Assembly (NCBI GenBank): GCA_040752275.1
Contig: JBFMFH010000025.1
Span: forward strand, 1-22,396
DNA: 22,396 nucleotides
Direction of reading: 5' to 3'
Source of the DNA: JBFMFH01 sp040752275
GTDB taxonomy: Bacteria; Acidobacteriota; Vicinamibacteria; Vicinamibacterales; JAKQTR01
Below are positions 18,242 through 22,396 of this stretch, piece by piece. The notes below the pieces were generated by a model. The model was not told the DNA's origin, did no database searches, and saw only the letters and a list, made by a program, of their open reading frames with translations. Each line of letters opens with the position of its first letter. The first letter of the stretch is position 1. The translations under genes and the position numbers were made by a program.

Positions 18242-19535
18242 CGGTATTCCGGACCGCGTCCTCATCGACGCGCTGCTGGAGGCCCATGGGCAGCGTCACA
18301 ACGCTGCCCTGCGGCGCCGGTTCGACCTGCTCTACCTCCATCCCGACAGGCAGGACGTCGAGAGCATCCTCTCACAGGCAAGAACGCTCGAATTCGCCAT
18401 CAAGGTCCGCAACGTCGAACTGCATCCCTTCCTGCCCTCTCCGGCTCCGGAGACTCTCCAGGATTCTGGCCTCATCGTCGGCCGCATACCCGGCTACAAG
18501 GAGCCGGTGTTCATTCCACTGAACCGCCACGTCTACGTCGCCGGCACGACCGGCGCCGGCAAGACCACGGTTGTCGAGTGGCTCGTGCTCCAGGCAATCA
18601 GGAAGGACATGCACGTCATCATCTTCGACCCGCAGGGGCATTTCTCACGGGACATCGTTCCCCGCATCGGCTTCCACCGCTGCTACATCGTCACGGGTGA
18701 CACGTTCCGGGTGAACCCGTTTGACCCGCCGCCGACCACCAATATCAGAGACTGGCTCGGCTGGCTTGGAAACATCAACCGCGAGTTGTTCTCCTTCCGG
18801 CGCGGCTCCGAGAACTTCTTCAGCGTTGTCGCACTCGCCATGGTCGAATCGGGTGCGCGACTCAACATGAAGTCGTTCCTGGCCGCCGCGATTGCCGCGC
18901 AGCCGAAACAGCGTTACTCTCGCGAATACGACTACTTCGACTCGGTGAAGAACACCGTAGAAGGTCTGCTTGCATCGCTTCCGCCCATCGGGGTGGCATC
19001 GAGCGCCGGATTCTCGCAGATCTTCAGCCGCCCCGTCACGGTCTTCGACTTCGCCTCGCTGGAGCACAAGCAGACCAAGAAGTACGTCACGCTGCTCGCA
19101 CTTTCCTGGCTCATGGCGTCACGATCCGGCCAGACCGACGTTCAGCCTGATACTCTGATCGTCTGCGACGAGATTCACGAACTTGCGTCCGTCGAATTGA
19201 AGAACCAGAGCGACATCGGTGAGCCCTTCTTCATCGAAGCGATGCGCCGCTCAAGGACCAAGGGCTTCACCTTCGTCACGCTCGACCAGAATCCAGCACA
19301 CACACACCCGATCGTTCGGGCCAACTCGGGAACCAAGATCGTGATGATGCTCGACGGCGGAGAGGACAAGTTCACGATGGCAGCAGACCTCGACCTCAAC
19401 GCCGAGCAGCGCGCGTACCTCAGCGCCCTGGAGTCCCGTGAGGCGCTCGTCAAGCTGCCCTACCTTCCCACGTCATTCCTGGTCCAAGTCCCGGAGGTGA
19501 TCCGTGTCGACGCGCCTGACCAAAGCCAGGCCTGA
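18234..19535 (+). CDS. FtsK/HerA-superfamily ATPase (DNA-translocase-like)
   Basis: A 433-residue P-loop ATPase. Walker A is GTTGAGKT (104-111) and Walker B is TLIVCDEIHEL (307-317) with D312 and E313. An arginine-rich helix AMRRSRTKG (336-344) precedes strand FTFVTLDQNP with polar Q352, the order seen in HerA, VirD4/TraG and DUF87 proteins. The N-terminal 95 residues are an unassigned domain, and the sequence between Walker A and B carries no recognisable extra domain. No transmembrane helix is visible, unlike VirD4 proteins. It probably forms a hexamer that moves DNA. Its start overlaps the zinc protein by 8 bases and its end overlaps the nuclease-like gene by 32 bases. Roles in conjugation, packaging or defence cannot be separated from sequence alone. 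Confidence 0.88.
   Translation: MANGIPDRVLIDALLEAHGQRHNAALRRRFDLLYLHPDRQDVESILSQARTLEFAIKVRNVELHPFLPSPAPETLQDSGLIVGRIPGYKEPVFIPLNRHVYVAGTTGAGKTTVVEWLVLQAIRKDMHVIIFDPQGHFSRDIVPRIGFHRCYIVTGDTFRVNPFDPPPTTNIRDWLGWLGNINRELFSFRRGSENFFSVVALAMVESGARLNMKSFLAAAIAAQPKQRYSREYDYFDSVKNTVEGLLASLPPIGVASSAGFSQIFSRPVTVFDFASLEHKQTKKYVTLLALSWLMASRSGQTDVQPDTLIVCDEIHELASVELKNQSDIGEPFFIEAMRRSRTKGFTFVTLDQNPAHTHPIVRANSGTKIVMMLDGGEDKFTMAADLDLNAEQRAYLSALESREALVKLPYLPTSFLVQVPEVIRVDAPDQSQA
19493..19503 (+). promoter_or_regulatory. Full-length Shine-Dalgarno sequence inside the ATPase gene
   Basis: GGAGGTGATCC is complementary to eleven bases at the 3' end of typical bacterial 16S rRNA and abuts the GTG at 19504. It decides the start of the nuclease-like gene within the ATPase coding region and implies independent, strong initiation. 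Confidence 0.75.
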
Positions 19536-20265
19536 AGATCTCCACAACGCATCAGCCGAGCTCCTCCGCGATCTCCGGGCGGACTACGCGACCGCTCCTC
19601 GCCCTGCACCCGGTGTGGTTTCCGACGGCTCTGTCCCGTACGGCTGGAACAGGCCCAGCGATGCGGCGTTCCGCCTCTTCGCGATCACGTCAGCGGATTG
19701 GTTCAGGGAAATGACCCAGATCACCAAGGCTGCTGGCATCCGGCATGATGAACACGAAGACTATCGCCGTGAGCTCGTTGGGCACGGATACGCCACTGTC
19801 CATGCTGTGAAGACCTTTCGCCCGGGCGGCGTGATCAAGATTCTGCTGCCAACGGATGCTGGCGAAGCTAAACTGCGTGACGCTCGCGTACCCTTCATGC
19901 CCGTGCTGGGCGACGCTCCGCATGGGCCAGACGGCGACGCCACGCACATTTTCTATCAGAACAAGATCGCCCAGAGACTTCGGAAACAGGAGTGGACCAC
20001 CAGAATCGAGATGATGCTCAAGGAGAAGCGCGCCGATGTTGGCGCCATCCGTGGACCGTCCATGCACGCGTACGAGGTCGTGAACGAAGGACTTGAAAAG
20101 GAGTTGCACAACCTGACCGCTGACCTCGAGGATGGGTGGCAGAAGGTCGTGTTCTGTGTCGGCAACATGGCCATCCAGTCAGAGCTCGTCGATCTGATTG
20201 AAAACCAGCTGGGCGCCACAATCCTTGAACATGTGGAGCTTCGGCTGCTGCCGAGCTTCCGATGA
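19504..20265 (+). CDS. Putative winged-helix plus PD-(D/E)XK-like nuclease, ATPase partner
   Basis: A 253-residue protein. Residues 51-125 look like a winged helix-turn-helix, with a beta-wing VHAVKTFRPGGVIKILLP near 99-116. Residues 145-250 follow a restriction-endonuclease-like pattern: THIFYQNKIAQRL helix (147-159), E169 in RIEMML, D178 in RADVG, E191 in AYEVVNEG, a helix ELHNLTADLE and strand KVVFCVGN (214-221). The usual Lys of ExK is replaced (E191-V-V), so activity is uncertain. Proteins with this wHTH-nuclease layout are often encoded beside DUF87/HerA-like ATPases, and here the genes overlap by 32 bases. A HerA-NurA-like work-sharing is inferred. Confidence 0.6.
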   Translation: MSTRLTKARPEDLHNASAELLRDLRADYATAPRPAPGVVSDGSVPYGWNRPSDAAFRLFAITSADWFREMTQITKAAGIRHDEHEDYRRELVGHGYATVHAVKTFRPGGVIKILLPTDAGEAKLRDARVPFMPVLGDAPHGPDGDATHIFYQNKIAQRLRKQEWTTRIEMMLKEKRADVGAIRGPSMHAYEVVNEGLEKELHNLTADLEDGWQKVVFCVGNMAIQSELVDLIENQLGATILEHVELRLLPSFR

Positions 20266-20301
20266 ATCACTTTTCAGTTCCGGTCGCATTCTCCACCATC
20301 A

Positions 20302-20313
20302 ATTCCATGGAAT
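20302..20313. promoter_or_regulatory. Perfect 12-bp palindrome
   Basis: ATTCCATGGAAT, 37 bases after the nuclease-like gene stop. A GGAAT/ATTCC inverted repeat overlaps its right side (20309-20323). It could be an operator for a dimeric regulator or an element site. No regulator is assigned. Confidence 0.3.
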
Positions 20314-20397
20314 CGGTTATTCCACTCTCCTGCAACTACTTGCAGCGCACCCCTCGCGGTGGTCGCCGACCTCACCACTCTCGTGGAGGCGACCCCT

Positions 20398-20411
20398 TCG
20401 GCGGGGTGCTC
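20398..20411 (+). repeat. 14-bp direct repeat, copy 1
   Basis: TCGGCGGGGTGCTC occurs here and again at 20920-20933, flanking the first zinc-ribbon gene. Both copies lie in gene-free DNA. In a GC-rich background a chance match of this length within 500 bases is possible but unusual. Confidence 0.5.
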
Positions 20412-20557
20412 TTCTCTCTTGCGCTTTCCGGCGCACCCCACGTTCCTGGGGTTCTCGGCGCACGGCCTGTTTGGCCGACAGCACCACAATCCTTAAATAC
20501 CCCTCTCCCGAAAAGCGCTGACCTGAGCACGGTGCACTCCACCAGCGCTTCTTCAGC

Positions 20558-20767
20558 CTAGCCGTCCATCCGGCGCATGTTCTGGCGCATCACACGCAGC
20601 ACTCTCCTGCACTTCCGGCAGACACGACAGTCGCAGCGCTTCTGCCTCTTCACTCGCGCGTAGTCCGGAAAACACCTGAAGCAATTCCAGAACACGATGT
20701 CCGGGTCGCGGTGATATCCCAATTCGAGCGCTTCACCGCACACGCACCTTCCTGTCCACGCTCCCAC
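20558..20767 (-). CDS. Small zinc-ribbon-like protein
   Basis: A 69-residue protein read from the GTG at 20767, chosen because AGGAGG stands eight bases upstream. An in-frame extension to 20851 would read through that site. Cysteines occur as CVCG, NCFRC, CDCRVCRKC, forming several CxC/CxxC pairs. The C-terminal half is strongly basic (RVKRQKR and RRVLRVMRQNMRRMDG). This suggests a zinc-stabilised nucleic-acid-binding peptide. No named family was recognised. It is last in a leftward set with another zinc ribbon and a PD-(D/E)XK-like gene. Confidence 0.6.
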   Translation of the reverse strand: MGAWTGRCVCGEALELGYHRDPDIVFWNCFRCFPDYARVKRQKRCDCRVCRKCRRVLRVMRQNMRRMDG

Positions 20768-20852
20768 ATCGTTCACCTCCTCAGCGACCGACATCGCCTG
20801 CGTCATACCTTCGCAAGGGCAAGCGAAGCGTTCAGCCCGCGCAGTTCGCACA

Positions 20853-20882
20853 CCGAGGGCATTCCGCTTGCGGTGCCCTCGG
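20853..20882 (-). terminator. 9-bp hairpin between the two zinc-ribbon genes
   Basis: A perfect 9-bp stem (20853-20861 with 20874-20882) around a 12-base loop. It lies downstream of the leftward 20975-21208 gene and upstream of the 20558-20767 gene. It could end or attenuate the transcript. No T-tract follows. Confidence 0.4.
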
Positions 20883-20919
20883 CTGGTTCATACCGGGCCG
20901 TGCGTGTTCCCAAGCATCG

Positions 20920-20933
20920 TCGGCGGGGTGCTC
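20920..20933 (+). repeat. 14-bp direct repeat, copy 2
   Basis: Second copy of the sequence at 20398-20411, in the same orientation, 509 bases away. Confidence 0.5.
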
Positions 20934-20974
20934 GTCCCGACGCTCATCACACGCACTTCTCACCAGAAACAGCA

Positions 20975-21208
20975 TCAACCATAACCTTTGCCATCACGAC
21001 GCTCTCTCGTCCCGAATCTCTGCTCCAGCCACCGCTCCGTGAACCTCGCAGACCATCTCCGATAGCACATCCAACACAGCTCACCGTTCTTGAACAGCTC
21101 TCCAACCATCGCGCCGCATCCGAGGCAGTCCATCTTCTCGTATCCCGCATCCAGATCAATGACGATGATCCTGTCCCGAAACAGCCGCAGGTCGAACTTG
21201 AATCCCAT
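20975..21208 (-). CDS. Small zinc-ribbon protein
   Basis: A 77-residue protein starting at the ATG at 21208, with GAGGTGA five bases upstream; the longer frame to 21352 starts inside the upstream gene and is not favoured. Two knuckles, C28-L-G-C31 and C45-W-M-C48, form a four-cysteine zinc ribbon. The N-terminal 22 residues look like two strands (FKFDLRLF and RIIVIDL). The C-terminal helix is basic and aromatic (RWSARFTERWLEQRF). It starts 13 bases after the PD-(D/E)XK-like gene stop, so the two are co-transcribed. Family unknown. Confidence 0.65.
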   Translation of the reverse strand: MGFKFDLRLFRDRIIVIDLDAGYEKMDCLGCGAMVGELFKNGELCWMCYRRWSARFTERWLEQRFGTRERRDGKGYG

Positions 21209-21221
21209 CTTTGTCACCTCA

Positions 21222-21734
21222 TCAAAACAAGCGGCGCGCTTTCGTCGAGCCGCGATCCAGGTAGGCCTCCAATGATTCGAACGCGTCCTTCTTGATCGCG
21301 TAGTACGATCCGAACTGGCTCTCTTTCGGTCTTCCCATCGCGAGCGCTTCACTCAACAGCAATCCGTACCAGTCGCCCTCTTGCTCTTTCGAATCCCTGT
21401 AAGCCAGCACCACCGGCGTGCCCAACAACCGCTCGGTCTCTGCAAGCCGTTCCGCATCCTTCTTGTCTAGGGCGAAATGCTCACCACCCCACGCATCCAG
21501 GTGGCCCCGATACTCCACTTCCACCAGCAACACGTCTTCGCCCGTGCCAACGACCGCATCAGGCCGCTTGCCGTCTCCCGTGCCGTAGGACCGCAGCCAC
21601 GCCGGCATCGTCTCTCGGGCCTGATCGATCCAGAGATACGGAATGCTCATCACGTCCGCGTACTGGCGGAACTTGGCCTCACCGATTCTACCCAACTGCT
21701 CTGGCGTATCCTTAGAACGGTCGATCGAGTACAT
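21222..21734 (-). CDS. PD-(D/E)XK-like nuclease-fold protein
   Basis: A 170-residue protein with the order of the PD-(D/E)XK nuclease fold. An N-terminal helix has GRIGEAKFRQYA (E19), then a strand. RPDAVVG follows with D59, then strand DVLLVEVEYRG with E72. A helix KKDAERLAETERLL and a strand TPVVLAYRD complete the core. The usual Lys of the ExK motif reads Glu (E72-V-E74), as in some variant or inactive members. It resembles resolvase/Vsr-type or restriction-type single-domain enzymes in size. A sensor/regulator role instead of cleavage cannot be excluded. The ATG at 21734 has AGGT at about 5 bases; a stronger AGGAGG lies about 20 bases upstream. Divergent from the small membrane protein gene. 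Confidence 0.6.
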   Translation of the reverse strand: MYSIDRSKDTPEQLGRIGEAKFRQYADVMSIPYLWIDQARETMPAWLRSYGTGDGKRPDAVVGTGEDVLLVEVEYRGHLDAWGGEHFALDKKDAERLAETERLLGTPVVLAYRDSKEQEGDWYGLLLSEALAMGRPKESQFGSYYAIKKDAFESLEAYLDRGSTKARRLF

Positions 21735-21793
21735 GCGTACCTATTAGGCGTTCCTCCTATTTATCCTCTGCGTGCATGACATCAGGTCGGCGC

Positions 21794-21799
21794 TATACT
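21794..21799 (+). promoter_or_regulatory. Candidate -10 box for the small membrane protein gene
   Basis: TATACT, 44 bases before the ATG at 21844, in an intergenic region less GC-rich than its surroundings. There is no clear -35. On the other strand GATAAAT at about 21762-21768 could serve the leftward nuclease-fold gene. Confidence 0.35.
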
Positions 21800-21843
21800 C
21801 CCGTGCATCGGCTTTCCACTCACTGAAACGTGAGGGCATGACC

Positions 21844-22062
21844 ATGCGAATCAACTGGCGCGAAGTGTTCAAGTTCTTGTCAGGTGCAGCGTTCGCCGGC
21901 TCGATCGCGAATGGCTATCTGTGCCTGCAGAACATCGCGGTGCCGTTTCTTGGCTACACGATCTCGCCACGGCTGCTGGGCGTGAGAGCGATCGTGCAGA
22001 TCGTCGTCTGCGCGGTGCTGTTCTACTTCGGCTACCTGAAGCCACGTCCACAATCCGGCTGA
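21844..22062 (+). CDS. Small two-helix membrane protein
   Basis: A 72-residue protein. Of two nearby ATGs, that at 21844 is chosen because GAGGG lies eight bases upstream; the one at 21838 almost touches GAGGG. Two hydrophobic helices (about 11-38 and 46-64) are joined by a short loop with SPR, and the tail YLKPRPQSG is basic. The size and double-helix form fit a holin, a small membrane subunit or a virion-membrane protein. Nothing specific was recognised. Confidence 0.55.
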   Translation: MRINWREVFKFLSGAAFAGSIANGYLCLQNIAVPFLGYTISPRLLGVRAIVQIVVCAVLFYFGYLKPRPQSG

Positions 22063-22185
22063 AAGCCACTCTCGGTGTGAAGTGGTCGTTGGCGTCTCCA
22101 GCGCCCACGCCATCGAGCGGCGAGCGCCCTCAGGACCACTCACCGACCTTCCGCCTGCCCTTCGTCCGCCGACGCACTCGCGAAC

Positions 22186-22396
22186 TCAGTAATCACTGGG
22201 CAGCATGATCGTCACGCCGTGTCGCTCATTCGGGATGTACCAGAGCACGTCCTCGCGCTTCCTCGTTACGCGGAAGTCATAGTCCGTCTTGAGAATGCCA
22301 CCGCCAACGTTGTGCTCGTAGACGTGAAGCGCCTCGGGAACGAGGGCGAGCAGCTCGTGGAAGAAGAACTCGCCGAACTGCTGATCTCGGCATTGC
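22186..22396 (-). CDS. 3' end of a leftward gene cut by the window edge
   Basis: An open frame from the window edge to the TGA at 22186-22188 gives about 69 residues. They include FGEFFFHELLALVPEALHVY, the strand-like LKTDYDFRVTRKREDVLWYI and a final GVTIMLPSDY. The alternation of a helix and three strands and the balanced composition look like real protein. The family cannot be told from the C-terminus alone. It converges on the small membrane protein gene, leaving a 123-base gap with no visible feature. Confidence 0.6.
   Translation of the reverse strand, partial: QCRDQQFGEFFFHELLALVPEALHVYEHNVGGGILKTDYDFRVTRKREDVLWYIPNERHGVTIMLPSDY

Larger units (their letters stand above)
20266..20557. 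other. Structured gene-free interval between convergent island operons
   Basis: Four short segments can pair in competing ways: A 20347-20353, B 20403-20409, C 20433-20439 (as 20435-20440 when paired with D) and D 20447-20452. A pairs with B (7 bp), B with C (7 bp), C with D (6 bp). Inside A-B a further 7-bp stem pairs 20361-20367 with 20388-20394, and a 5-bp hairpin follows at 20463-20477. The right end is AT-richer (TTAAATA at about 20492). The 99-residue open frame here lacks protein-like features. It may hold terminators for both operons, a regulatory RNA or a replication/transfer origin. Confidence 0.5.

Noticed and set aside
20262..20561. 99-residue plus-strand frame starting in an ATGA overlap with the nuclease-like gene
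   Set aside because: The overlap is tempting, but the translation is Pro/Ser/Gly-rich without domain features and runs through competing hairpins; no ribosome-binding site is visible.
17138..22396. CRISPR array or IS element in the island
   Set aside because: No regularly spaced repeats and no transposase motif were seen; only short hairpins and one 14-bp repeat pair.

Overview
The window is GC-rich DNA from a Gram-negative bacterium. It encodes a TonB-dependent outer-membrane receptor, Sec and Tat export signals, a remnant of a DUF5916-type barrel protein, a secreted S9 peptidase and a UPF0182 membrane protein. It also carries heptanucleotide tandem arrays at gene ends. This mix resembles Acidobacteriota (Vicinamibacteria-like), but that is an inference from gene content, not a phylogenetic result.

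Layout of the chromosomal part (1-17,137). A large TonB-dependent receptor reads leftward (177-2456). A leftward three-gene operon follows (7915 to 2914): a radical SAM enzyme of the AmmeMemoRadiSam type with a twin-arginine signal, a Memo-AMMECR1 fusion with an N-terminal membrane segment, and a polytopic membrane protein with a central spermidine-synthase-like SAM-binding domain. To the right lie a PLP-dependent gamma-lyase-type enzyme (8069-9256), an RDD membrane protein (9522-10055, leftward), an S9 prolyl-oligopeptidase-type peptidase (10270-12288), a UPF0182 protein (12345-15065), the decayed DUF5916-like gene (15079-15545) and a secreted TlpA-like thioredoxin-domain protein (15578-16870). 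The conserved part ends with tRNA-Pro(UGG) at 17061-17137. Three 7-bp-period arrays of unrelated sequence lie within 3 kb of each other (6652-6714, 9257-9298, 9481-9521).

The accessory part begins directly 3' of the tRNA and runs to the window end. Its genes are small, tightly packed and mostly unrecognised. A rightward operon encodes a coiled-coil protein, a very basic 59-residue protein, a 13-cysteine zinc-binding-like protein, an FtsK/HerA-superfamily ATPase and an overlapping protein that looks like a winged helix joined to a PD-(D/E)XK-like nuclease. After a structured, gene-free stretch come leftward genes for two zinc-ribbon peptides and a second PD-(D/E)XK-like protein. A small two-helix membrane protein and a cut-off gene follow. 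No integrase, relaxase, capsid or replication gene is visible, so the element probably continues beyond the window.

The best candidates for something undescribed are the ATPase-nuclease cassette in this tRNA-linked island and the apparently exported AmmeMemoRadiSam operon.
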